Positions 9,121 to 16,935 of a stretch of 64,000 nt of DNA are shown piece by piece (the first letter of the stretch is position 1; each line of letters begins with the position of its first letter). The DNA is from a bacterium (GTDB taxonomy: Bacteria > Krumholzibacteriota > Krumholzibacteriia > Krumholzibacteriales > Krumholzibacteriaceae), in assembly GCA_020350885.1 (NCBI GenBank), contig CP070727.1:1371149-1435148 (forward strand), given 5' to 3'. Below the pieces are notes generated by a model. It ran no database searches, had not been told where the DNA came from, and saw only the letters and a list, made by a program, of their open reading frames with translations. The translations under genes were made by a program, and so were the position numbers.

Positions 9121-10338
9121 GTGAAGACACTACAGCGGAAAGTACTCGGTGCCGTTTCGCTCCACCACGCCTGTAACGATGCATCGGTCGTCGCGCTCCC
9201 CGCCATCTTCCCTCTTCTCTACACGCAGAAGGTCCTCATAAAGCGCTATTCCGATATCGGCACGCTGATGCTCGTCGGTCTCCTGGTTGCCGTGCTCTCG
9301 CAGTTCGTCATAGGGCACAAGGTGAAGGGACGACACTACCGGTACTTCCTGGCCCTCGACACGCTCGTTGTCGGGATCTCGTTGCTGCTGATGACCCTTT
9401 CGCGGAACTACCTGATGCTCTTCCTCTTCTTCATCGGTGTCCGGCTCGGCACCAGCATCTATCATCCCGTCGGAATATCGTGGATCTCGAAGACCTTCAC
9501 CGGCAAGTCGATAGACCGGGCGATGGGCTTCCAGAGCGCCTTCGGCGACATCGGCGTTCTGGCCGCATTCGCCACCACGGGCTTTCTCACCGAGAGCTTC
9601 GGATGGAAGGCGCCGCTCTTCCTCTGGGGTTCGGTGAACATCGTCGTGCTCGCAACGGGACTGTCGATATCCCGCGGAACCGCCGATCCACCGGCCGTAC
9701 GGGAGGAATCGGCCGGTGTGTCCTGGAAGGAAACGATACGCGGGGTCCGTCACTTCATACCACTCCTGATCCTCGGCGGCATGGCCTGGGGTATAACGCT
9801 GGGGTACGCACCGAGCCTCCTGAATCACAAGCTCGGCATCTCCATGAAGAACACCGGCATCATCCTCGGCGCCTGGATGGCGGCCGGGGCACTGGCCTCC
9901 CTCTCGTACGGTCGCGTATCAGAGAAGCTCGGACGACCCCGGACGATCATGATCGCCTATGCAGTCACGATCGTCACCGCCTTCACCCTCGGATTCAGCG
10001 GTATCATCGCCCTCACGGTGGCCGCATTCATCCTCTACGGGATGTCGATGTTCATCATCTACCCGGCGATACTCTCCTTCATCGGGAGCAGCGTCGAAGC
10101 CAAGAACCGGACGGCGACCTTCAGCACTGTTGCCAATTTCCAGATCATCGGCAACTCCGTATTTTCCTTTATCGCCGGTCTCCTTTCGGATGCCTTCGGC
10201 ATCCACACCCCTTTCCTGATGCTCGGGAGTGCAACGTGTCTCATCACCCTCTACATGGCATACATCCTCTCGAAGGGAAAGATACGCTACGGACCAGTAC
10301 CGGCGGCGGCACGTCCGAAGGATATCGTGACCGGTTAG
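9121..10338 (+). CDS. MFS transporter, fosmidomycin-resistance-like subgroup
   Basis: A 405-residue major facilitator protein with about twelve hydrophobic segments. It opens with LHHACNDASVVALPAIFPLL and has an internal SIYHPVGISWISKTF block, both typical of the Fsr-like branch of MFS. Loop 2-3 contains the GHKVKGRHYR basic turn. It starts with GTG at 9121 behind a GGAAGG-type site. The gene is divergent from the exported Memo-like gene and about 210 bp upstream of the LsrF-like gene, which has its own promoter. The substrate cannot be read from sequence. Sugar-phosphate-like or drug efflux are both possible. Confidence 0.85.
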   Translation: MKTLQRKVLGAVSLHHACNDASVVALPAIFPLLYTQKVLIKRYSDIGTLMLVGLLVAVLSQFVIGHKVKGRHYRYFLALDTLVVGISLLLMTLSRNYLMLFLFFIGVRLGTSIYHPVGISWISKTFTGKSIDRAMGFQSAFGDIGVLAAFATTGFLTESFGWKAPLFLWGSVNIVVLATGLSISRGTADPPAVREESAGVSWKETIRGVRHFIPLLILGGMAWGITLGYAPSLLNHKLGISMKNTGIILGAWMAAGALASLSYGRVSEKLGRPRTIMIAYAVTIVTAFTLGFSGIIALTVAAFILYGMSMFIIYPAILSFIGSSVEAKNRTATFSTVANFQIIGNSVFSFIAGLLSDAFGIHTPFLMLGSATCLITLYMAYILSKGKIRYGPVPAAARPKDIVTG

Positions 10339-10421
10339 AACACGTCCCGGTGATAATGCGTGAGTGCCCGCACCAGCGAAACCGGATCGATTTCCACCGG
10401 ACCGCCTGCCGGAAATCGCTC

Positions 10422-10451
10422 TTGACGCTGCTTTTCCGGGGCTCCTATAAT
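10422..10451 (+). promoter_or_regulatory. Sigma-70-like promoter for the LsrF-like gene
   Basis: TTGACG (10422-10427) and a perfect TATAAT (10446-10451) are separated by 18 bp. They lie about 100 bp upstream of the aldolase ATG at 10551, between it and the end of the MFS gene. This supports independent transcription of the aldolase-dehydrogenase pair. It is a sequence match only. Confidence 0.65.
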
Positions 10452-10550
10452 GTTTTCTTGTACCGCTACCGCCGTACACATTCACAGAGGCTTTCCGGCA
10501 GAGCCGGTCCCGGCACCAGTATTTAATGCTCAACGGAAGGAGTCGATCAC

Positions 10551-11348
10551 ATGGATTGGGGAATACAAAACAGGCTTTCACGCATCATCAAACCCGAGAC
10601 GGGGCACGCACTGATGCTCGCCGTCGATCACGGATACTTTCTCGGACCCACCAGAAAACTGGAGGTTCCCCGTGAAACGATTACACCGCTACTCCCCTAC
10701 GCCGACGCCGTAATGCTCACCCGCGGTATTCTGAGGACATCGGTCGATCCGACATCGGACACGCCGGTCGTGCTCAGGGTCTCGGGCGGAACGAGCATCG
10801 TCGGCCCGTCGCTTGCCGATGAGGGGATAACAACAACCTTCGAGGAAGCGATGCGGCTGAATGTCACGGCGGTCGCCCTCTCCATATTCATCGGCACGGA
10901 ATTCGAGAAACAGACGCTTCTCAGCCTCGCCGACCTCGTGAGCGAGGGCGAGAAATTCGGCATCCCGGTACTTGCCGTCACAGCAGTCGGCAAGGAACTC
11001 GAAAAGCGCGATCACCGCTTCCTCTCACTCTGCTGCCGGATCGCTGCCGAGCTCGGAGCCCACTTCGTAAAAACGTATTACTGCGACGACTTCGAAAAGG
11101 TTGTTGGTGGGTGCCCGGTGCCGGTTGTGATCGCGGGCGGGCCGAAGCTCGAGACCTTCAAAGACACACTGCAGCTTGTGAGTGATGCGATCGCCCGCGG
11201 GGCGGTGGGTGTCGACATGGGGCGCAACATCTGGCAGTCGGAGCACCCGGTGGCTGCGATCCGCGCCGTCCGAGCGATCGTGCACGAGAACGCGACGGTC
11301 GACGAGGCGATGGAACTCTTCGAGAGCGGGCAGACCGTCAAGGCGTAA
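10551..11348 (+). CDS. LsrF/DeoC-type class I aldolase family protein
   Basis: A 265-residue protein strongly similar along its length to LsrF, the 3-hydroxy-5-phosphonooxypentane-2,4-dione thiolase of autoinducer-2 breakdown. Matching blocks include DWGIQNRLSRIIKPETGHA, LAVDHGYFLGP, TRGILR, HFVKTYYCDDFEKVVGGCPV (the Lys of KTYY is the Schiff-base position) and VGVDMGRNIWQSEHPV. No LsrK, LsrG, LsrR or Lsr transporter is nearby, so an AI-2 role is uncertain and the enzyme may act on another phospho-ketose. GGAAGGAG lies upstream of the ATG. A zinc dehydrogenase gene follows by about 50 bp and is probably co-transcribed. Confidence 0.85.
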   Translation: MDWGIQNRLSRIIKPETGHALMLAVDHGYFLGPTRKLEVPRETITPLLPYADAVMLTRGILRTSVDPTSDTPVVLRVSGGTSIVGPSLADEGITTTFEEAMRLNVTAVALSIFIGTEFEKQTLLSLADLVSEGEKFGIPVLAVTAVGKELEKRDHRFLSLCCRIAAELGAHFVKTYYCDDFEKVVGGCPVPVVIAGGPKLETFKDTLQLVSDAIARGAVGVDMGRNIWQSEHPVAAIRAVRAIVHENATVDEAMELFESGQTVKA

Positions 11349-11397
11349 TCATCCGGCGGAGCCGCACTACTACACAATGACACAGACGGAGAAGACC

Positions 11398-12423
11398 ATG
11401 CGTGTCGCTGTCTATTACAGCAACAACGATATCCGCATCGAGGAACGTCCCGTTCCCGAGATAGGGCCGGCCGAGCTCCTCGTGAAGGTGGAATCGAGCG
11501 GAATCTGCGGCAGCGACGTCATGGAATGGTACCGCATAAAGAAGGCGCCGCTGGTACTCGGGCACGAGATTGCGGGCACGATCCACAGGAAGGGCGACGG
11601 AGTGAAAGATTTCAAGGTCGGGGACCGTGTCTTTGTCTCGCATCATGTCCCGTGCAATACATGCCGGTACTGCCTGGCGGGCCAGCACTCGCTCTGCGAC
11701 ACCCTCCGCACGACGAACTTCGATCCCGGCGGCTTCTCGGAGTTCATCAGGGTTCCCGAGATCAATGTCGATCGGGGAACCTACCTGCTCCCGGCCTCCG
11801 TTTCCTTCGACGAGGGGGCCTTTGTGGAGCCGCTGGCCTGCGTGCTGCGGGGTATCCGCCTCGCCGGATTCGAGCCGGGAGCCAGCGTATGCATACTCGG
11901 GAGCGGCATCTCGGGCCTCCTCTTCGTGAAGGCGCTGGATGCTCTCGGGGCAGGCCTGACCGTAACGACCGATATCGAGGACTCGAGGCTCTCGGCCGCA
12001 CGACGGTACGGGGCAAGCGCTTCCCTGAAGGCCAATGATGCCACCCCTGAGAGACTGCGTGAGATCAACGGCGGCAGGCTCTTCGACCTGGTCGTTACCT
12101 GCGCCGGCACTGCAAGCGTGATACGACAGGCTTTCCGCAGCGTCGACAGGGGAGCAACCGTGCTGCTCTTTGCACCACTCGAGCCGGGCACGAACGTCTC
12201 GCTCCCGATCTTCGAGATCTGGCGGGACCAGATCAGGATCGTATCGACGTACGCCGGCTGCCAGGTCGATATCGAGGCGGCGATCGAGCTTATCCACTCC
12301 AAACGGATCGAGGTGAACGACATGATCACCCACCGCCTGCCGCTCGAACGGACCGGCGAGGGGTTCCGGCTCGTCGCCGAGGGCGCCGAATCGATCAAGG
12401 TCCTAATCAAGCCGCACCTGTAG
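11398..12423 (+). CDS. Zinc-dependent medium-chain alcohol/polyol dehydrogenase
   Basis: A 341-residue MDR-family dehydrogenase. The catalytic zinc ligands are seen in SSGICGSDVMEW (Cys) and LGHEIAGTI (His-Glu), and the structural zinc site in PCNTCRYCLAGQHSLC. The NAD(P)-binding fold has VCILGSGISGLLFVKAL. The family oxidises secondary alcohols such as threonine, sorbitol or other polyols. The ATG at 11398 is chosen because GGAG lies 6 bases before it and the family's N-terminal strand starts there. An in-frame ATG at 11377 would add seven residues. Coupled to the LsrF-like aldolase, it suggests a two-step pathway for a phosphorylated or free sugar-like compound. Confidence 0.88.
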   Translation: MRVAVYYSNNDIRIEERPVPEIGPAELLVKVESSGICGSDVMEWYRIKKAPLVLGHEIAGTIHRKGDGVKDFKVGDRVFVSHHVPCNTCRYCLAGQHSLCDTLRTTNFDPGGFSEFIRVPEINVDRGTYLLPASVSFDEGAFVEPLACVLRGIRLAGFEPGASVCILGSGISGLLFVKALDALGAGLTVTTDIEDSRLSAARRYGASASLKANDATPERLREINGGRLFDLVVTCAGTASVIRQAFRSVDRGATVLLFAPLEPGTNVSLPIFEIWRDQIRIVSTYAGCQVDIEAAIELIHSKRIEVNDMITHRLPLERTGEGFRLVAEGAESIKVLIKPHL

Positions 12424-12470
12424 TGCAGTGCACGGGATCCTTCCCCATCGAGCATCGGGATCGAACGGTA

Positions 12471-12540
12471 GCAGAGGTTGCTACTCGTCGAGATAGATTA
12501 CAATAGCAAAGGTTGCCACCTATCGAGATAGATTCACGAA
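12471..12540. repeat. Two imperfect 35-bp direct repeats
   Basis: The unit at 12471-12505 is repeated at 12506-12540 with about eight mismatches. Both contain the block TCGAGATAGATT. They lie between the dehydrogenase stop and the racemase start, about 40 bp before the racemase ATG. This could be a tandem duplication or a pair of operator half-sites. Confidence 0.75.
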
Positions 12541-12579
12541 TGTACAATTCGAGAGGGCTTAACTTTCGGAGGCGCCATT

Positions 12580-13278
12580 ATGAAGAGAATCGGCATGATC
12601 GGGGGGCTCGGACCGGAAGCAACCCTCGAGTATTACCGCATCATTACCGAGACCTTCCATGAAAGGCAGTCCGGTTCGGCCTATCCCGAAATGGTTATCT
12701 ACAGCATGGATGTTCGCAAGGCCTTGAGGATGGCCGAAGCGGGGCAATGGAGCGAGCTGGCGGAGTGGTTGAGCGGCGGCGTGTCGGTCCTCGAAAAGGC
12801 CGGGGCCGCCTTCGCCTTTATCTCCGCCAACACACCCCACATCGTCTTCGACGAGGTGCGGGAGGCCGCCCGTATTCCACTCATCAGCATCGTCGAGGAG
12901 ACATGCCGTGCCGCACGGGAACTGAAGCTTGCGAAGGTCGGTCTCCTCGGGACGAGGTTCACGATGCAGGCCACCTTTTATCAGAACGTCTTTTCCCGCG
13001 ACGGCATCGAGGTGGTCGTCCCCTCGACCGAGGAGCAGGACTACATCCACACCAAGCTCATTGACGAGATCGGTCTCGGACACATCGTCGACTCGACACG
13101 GCAGCGGCTCCTGGAAATCATACGACGGATGATCGATGAGCAGGGGATAGAGGGGGTCGTTCTCGGATGCACCGAACTCCCGCTCATCATCACCGAGGAG
13201 GCCGGCGAAGTGCCGTTTCTCAACACAACGCGGATACATGCCGAGAGTGCGGTGCGATACAGTCTTTCACAGGCATAG
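12580..13278 (+). CDS. Aspartate/glutamate racemase family protein
   Basis: A 232-residue member of the Asp/Glu racemase superfamily. It begins with the family signature MKRIGMIGGLGPEATLEYY and has the C-terminal catalytic block VVLGCTELPLII with its cysteine. The other catalytic block, usually CNT, reads SANTPH, so the N-terminal cysteine is replaced by Ala. Only one of the two classic catalytic cysteines remains. Single-cysteine members of the superfamily exist and some still act on amino acids, so racemase or a related isomerase/decarboxylase activity is possible. Start ATG 12580 follows a GGAGG site. It is convergent with the diaminopropionate ammonia-lyase-like gene, which suggests amino-acid catabolism. 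Confidence 0.85.
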   Translation: MKRIGMIGGLGPEATLEYYRIITETFHERQSGSAYPEMVIYSMDVRKALRMAEAGQWSELAEWLSGGVSVLEKAGAAFAFISANTPHIVFDEVREAARIPLISIVEETCRAARELKLAKVGLLGTRFTMQATFYQNVFSRDGIEVVVPSTEEQDYIHTKLIDEIGLGHIVDSTRQRLLEIIRRMIDEQGIEGVVLGCTELPLIITEEAGEVPFLNTTRIHAESAVRYSLSQA

Positions 13279-13287
13279 GACATCACA

Positions 13288-13370
13288 CCGGCGCCCGATA
13301 TCAGCCCGGTACCCGATATTACTCCGGCACCAGATATCACTTCGGCACCAGATATCACTCCGGCACCACC
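13288..13370. repeat. 18-bp tandem repeat, about 4.6 copies
   Basis: Units of consensus CCGGCACCAGATATCACT start at 13288, 13306, 13324, 13342 and (partial) 13360. The last units overlap the stop codon and final codons of the minus-strand ammonia-lyase gene, so repeat expansion has taken place right at the end of that reading frame. The period of six codons also makes a spurious repetitive frame on the minus strand. Confidence 0.85.
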
Positions 13371-14491
13371 CGGCGATAGAGCTCCGGATCAGTAATACCC
13401 TCCGTCGAGATGATCAAAACGGTGCCGTTTTCATATAGGGGAGGTAGATCCGCCGCCTGCTCCAAGAAGGCGTGCAGGTGGAGGAGTCCCGCCAGACCGG
13501 CCGAGCCCGACTCCCCCGATACGATGCCGTCGGCGGCCATGTGGTGCATCGCCTCGAAGGCTCCCTCGTCGTCCACGACGGTGAACGCATCGATGCCCTG
13601 CATGAGGAGCGGTAGGGCGATACTCGAGGCAGTACCGCAGTTCAGCCCGGCCATAACCGACCGGTGAGGGCCCGGAATGGTGATCCGTTTGCCGGCACGG
13701 ACGGATTCGAACACACATGCGGCACCCTCGGGCTCGACTCCGAGTAAGTAGGGAACGGACTCCCGCCCTCGTGCCCGGTAGAAGCGGACTGCTGCCGCTG
13801 CCAGGCTCCCGACGCCGATCTGCACGATGACGAGGGTGGGGTGCGGATACCCCAAACGGACGAGCTGCTCCTCGACCTCCCAGAACATCGTTGAGTATCC
13901 CTCGACAATCCATCCAGGGACAACCTCATACCCCGGCCAGGCGGTATCCTGTATCAGCCAGGTGTCCTCTCCTGCTTCAGCCGCCGCTACGGCGACCGCC
14001 GCATCGTAATCACCATCGACCGTGGTCACCTCGGCCCCCTCCGATTCGATCGCCTCGATACGGGCCGCAACCGTACCCGCCGGTACGAAGACCTTGGATT
14101 GCAACCCGAACCAGGAGGCGGTGCGGGAGACGGCCCGGCCGTGGTTGCCATCGGTGGCCGTGACGAAAGTCAGGCCGGATAGAGGTCTCAGAAGCCCCCG
14201 GAGCTCTTCAAGGCTGTCCCATGCATCCAACCGCACACCCACCCGCTCCTCCACGGCCCGGTAGGCAGCCCAGGATGCACCGAGGATCTTGAATGAGGGA
14301 AGACCGAGCCTGTCTGACTCGTCCTTCACGAGGATTCTTTCGACGTCGAGCGTGCGAGCGATGGAAGGCGCCTCTACCAGCGGCGTCGGTGCGTAGCCCG
14401 GTAGCTTCCGGTGGAACACATGCGGCTCCCTCGAGGGTGCGGGAAGATCGATTCGATCGGTTCCATGTGGATTGTGGTAAAAACGTATCAT
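13355..14491 (-). CDS. Diaminopropionate ammonia-lyase-like PLP enzyme
   Basis: A 378-residue fold-type II PLP enzyme closely resembling diaminopropionate ammonia-lyase (YgeX/DpaL). The PLP lysine lies in LPSFKILGASWA, followed by VTATDGNHGRAVS, DTAWPGYEVVPGW, EGYSTMFWE and VGVGSL-type glycine loop (IGVGSLAAAAV). The known reaction splits 2,3-diaminopropionate into pyruvate and two ammonia, with some activity on serine and threonine. The final residues overlap an 18-bp repeat array. The gene converges on the racemase gene, which might supply or remove D-amino-acid substrates of this lyase, as both isomers are accepted by known enzymes. Confidence 0.87.
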   Translation of the reverse strand: MIRFYHNPHGTDRIDLPAPSREPHVFHRKLPGYAPTPLVEAPSIARTLDVERILVKDESDRLGLPSFKILGASWAAYRAVEERVGVRLDAWDSLEELRGLLRPLSGLTFVTATDGNHGRAVSRTASWFGLQSKVFVPAGTVAARIEAIESEGAEVTTVDGDYDAAVAVAAAEAGEDTWLIQDTAWPGYEVVPGWIVEGYSTMFWEVEEQLVRLGYPHPTLVIVQIGVGSLAAAAVRFYRARGRESVPYLLGVEPEGAACVFESVRAGKRITIPGPHRSVMAGLNCGTASSIALPLLMQGIDAFTVVDDEGAFEAMHHMAADGIVSGESGSAGLAGLLHLHAFLEQAADLPPLYENGTVLIISTEGITDPELYRRVVPE

Positions 14492-14771
14492 GCCACCGTA
14501 CCCTCCATTTGTAGGAGGCGCCGAGCCCGTAATTCATGCCTCCCAGCGACTCGCCATGCATTATACAGCAGGGACGCACGTGTCTGCACAATCCTTTTCC
14601 CGAGAGATCGCCGACCATCGCCAAGTGTAAAATCCGGTTGCGCATTATCTGGCCGTGTGCGACAATGCCGTCCTCTTTATTGATACTACCGGCTGTGAAC
14701 ATGCGACCGGTGAGAACAAGCAAACGACCGGGACCCTATTCTACGAATGAATCGATCAGGGAGGACCGAAA

Positions 14772-15416
14772 ATGAGCGAGGAGAAAAAGATACGAATGTT
14801 TACAATCAGCACGTGCAGCCACTGCAAGGCGGCCAAGAGATTCCTCCGGGAACATGGTGTGGAGTTTGAATTCACCGATGTCGATCTCCTCCCGAGGGAC
14901 GAGAAGAGGAATATTCTCAAAGAGGTCGAGAAATACAATCCCCGGCGTTCCTACCCGACGATTCTCATAGGGGATACGGTTATCGTCGGTTTCAAGGAAG
15001 AAAGAATCAAGGCTGCGCTCGAACTCGACAAAACCGGTGCGGCAACTGCTGCAGGGGAGGCGTCCGAACAGGAGGACGCAGATATTACACGCTTCTACGA
15101 GGCCCTGAAGAAGGCGCAAGAGGCAAAGGGCTACTTCTTCAACAAAGACAAGGGGAGGACCTTCGAGCTTCTCAAAGCGCTCCTGGTAAACAAGGAGCGT
15201 TACGGATACATGGCCTGCCCGTGCAGACTCGCAGTAAAAGACCGTGAACGGGACAAGGATATCATATGCCCGTGCGTGTATCGCGAACCCGATGTCGCCG
15301 AGTTCGGAAGCTGCTACTGCAACCTCTACGTATCGAAGGAATGGAACGAGAATGCGGCCCCGCACGCCTACGTTCCCGAACGACGGCCCCCCGAGAAGAC
15401 GAGGGGTGACACGTAA
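14772..15416 (+). CDS. Glutaredoxin fused to ferredoxin:thioredoxin reductase catalytic domain
   Basis: A 214-residue two-domain redox protein. Residues 6-85 are a glutaredoxin-like fold with active site STCSHCKAA and the cis-proline region YPTILIGDTVIVGF. Residues 110-200 match the FTR catalytic beta subunit with its CPCRLA, CPC and SCYCNLYVS cysteine motifs that bind a 4Fe-4S cluster and a redox disulfide. In plants and cyanobacteria FTR passes electrons from ferredoxin to thioredoxin. Here the glutaredoxin domain would be the built-in partner. GGGAGG precedes the ATG. No FTR variable subunit is visible nearby. The C-terminus is polar and probably disordered. Confidence 0.88.
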   Translation: MSEEKKIRMFTISTCSHCKAAKRFLREHGVEFEFTDVDLLPRDEKRNILKEVEKYNPRRSYPTILIGDTVIVGFKEERIKAALELDKTGAATAAGEASEQEDADITRFYEALKKAQEAKGYFFNKDKGRTFELLKALLVNKERYGYMACPCRLAVKDRERDKDIICPCVYREPDVAEFGSCYCNLYVSKEWNENAAPHAYVPERRPPEKTRGDT

Positions 15417-15446
15417 ACCGCATTACCGGAATCCCCTCTATCGAAT

Positions 15447-15475
15447 TTGACTTCGCTGCCCGAAAGAATTACTAT
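15447..15475 (+). promoter_or_regulatory. Sigma-70-like promoter for the Cys-rich lipoprotein
   Basis: TTGACT (15447-15452), a 17-bp spacer and TACTAT (15470-15475) stand about 100 bp before the lipoprotein ATG. The resulting leader contains a short CACCC/GGGTG stem (15552-15570) that would cover the ribosome-binding site. Sequence match only. Confidence 0.5.
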
Positions 15476-15575
15476 TATAGTGTCGGCTTTAAAACCGGGG
15501 GATCAATATGCGCGCAAAAAGCCAAATACTTCCCACGTTATTCCGTGTAACCACCCTTTGGGCGGGGGTGAAATC

Positions 15576-16874
15576 ATGAATAGGCGCATAGTACGACGCG
15601 GCCTTGTACGCTGCATACTGGTATCCTGCCTGGGCGCACTGATCGTCATGCTCGGCTGTGAAGAACGGGTAACTATACGCCGGGAGGCCACCGGCCTGAG
15701 GCTCACTGTCGTCGGATACACCGGGTGCAAGGAGTTACACGAATCCGAGTCCGGTCGCAGGCTCGAAATGATCTTTGATTGCGTTGCATACCGTTACGAC
15801 GGAAGCGGTACCCTCTTTCTCGATCATATCAATGCAGGATTCAACTGCTGCCCCGGGGAGATCGTCGCAGATATCACCATTGACGGCAGTACCATCACGA
15901 TCTCCGAGGGCGAGACCGAGTCGGCGTGCGACTGCCTCTGTCTCTTCGATGTGCACTACCGCATAGACGACCTGCCGCCGGGCACATACACGATAACGTT
16001 CATCGAACCGTACCGGCGCGGTGAAGACGAAGTGCTCGAATTCACGGTGGAGCTCGATGGTACGACATCGGGCAGTCACTGCGTGGAACGGAACCATTAC
16101 CCGTGGGATGTCGACACCACACCAGACGGGCCGGTGGGATTCGTGATCGGATACACCGACTGCAAGGGGGGGCCCCCGCCCTCCGATCCCTTCGATATAA
16201 CGTCCGACATGGATTGCATCGTGTACGACTACTCATGGACCGGCGTGCTCAGGCTCACGCACGTCAATGCAGGATTCAACTGCTGCCCGGGCGAGATCAT
16301 CGCGGACATCACGATCTCGAACGACACGATCACGATCGTCGAGGGCGAAACCGAGTCGGGATGCCTCTGCCTCTGTCTCTTCGACGTCGAATACGAGATA
16401 CGAAACCTCCCACAGGGTACCTACCATCTCAGGATCGAGGAACTCTACGTTACGGCCAGCGACGAACCGCTCACATGCCGCATCGATCTCGAGGCGTACC
16501 CGTCCTGTAGCTTCTGCGTCGGGCGGGACAGCTACCCGTGGTCCATCGGCGGAAGTGGAACGCTCGAGGAGGATTTAGAACGTCTGAGAGCTATGAACGA
16601 GGTGATCACGGAATATGTGGGAATACCCGTATGTTCGGGCAATGGAGAATGTGACGCCTTCCCCTTCGGAGCCAAACCCTGCGGTGGCCCCTGGAGATAC
16701 CTGATCTTCTCCCATGAGACGGTCGATGCCGATCACCTGCGTGAGATGGTTTGTCTCTACAACGCCTTCAACCGCGTGATCAATCACCGCCACGGCATCG
16801 CCTCCGACTGCTCTGTCGTGCCTCCGCCCCGGCTGGGCTGCCGCCACGGCAGGTGCGTCGATCTGAACAGGTAG
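15576..16874 (+). CDS. Cys-rich lipoprotein with an internally duplicated domain
   Basis: A 432-residue protein that I cannot place in a named family. The N-terminus is a basic signal peptide ending in the lipobox VMLGC with Cys28 as the lipidation site. Two homologous domains of about 140 residues follow, each containing NAGFNCCPGEI, ADITI, EGETES, a CxCLCLFDV strand and LPxGTY. The cysteine pattern is conserved between copies, pointing to disulfides or a metal site. The last 100 residues form a separate Cys-containing domain (YVGIPVCSGNGEC onward). It starts at ATG 15576 behind GGGGGTGA, not at the upstream in-frame codon, because the signal peptide begins here. Likely exposed on the outer or inner membrane. 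Confidence 0.75.
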   Translation: MNRRIVRRGLVRCILVSCLGALIVMLGCEERVTIRREATGLRLTVVGYTGCKELHESESGRRLEMIFDCVAYRYDGSGTLFLDHINAGFNCCPGEIVADITIDGSTITISEGETESACDCLCLFDVHYRIDDLPPGTYTITFIEPYRRGEDEVLEFTVELDGTTSGSHCVERNHYPWDVDTTPDGPVGFVIGYTDCKGGPPPSDPFDITSDMDCIVYDYSWTGVLRLTHVNAGFNCCPGEIIADITISNDTITIVEGETESGCLCLCLFDVEYEIRNLPQGTYHLRIEELYVTASDEPLTCRIDLEAYPSCSFCVGRDSYPWSIGGSGTLEEDLERLRAMNEVITEYVGIPVCSGNGECDAFPFGAKPCGGPWRYLIFSHETVDADHLREMVCLYNAFNRVINHRHGIASDCSVVPPPRLGCRHGRCVDLNR

Positions 16875-16935
16875 CACCGGACGCGCCACTATCCGGGAAC
16901 CACACGGAGCAGGCCATACCTGCACATTCATCGAT

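Noticed and set aside
13041..13358. Minus-strand frame with a repetitive MISGAEV-like N-terminus
   Set aside because: It is produced by reading the 18-bp repeat array and the antisense of the racemase gene. It has no ribosome site.
15485..15575. Possible riboswitch (cyclic-di-GMP type) in the lipoprotein leader
   Set aside because: A GCGCAAAAAGCC stretch recalls part of the motif, but the tetraloop and receptor elements are not present. Only a small stem over the ribosome site remains.
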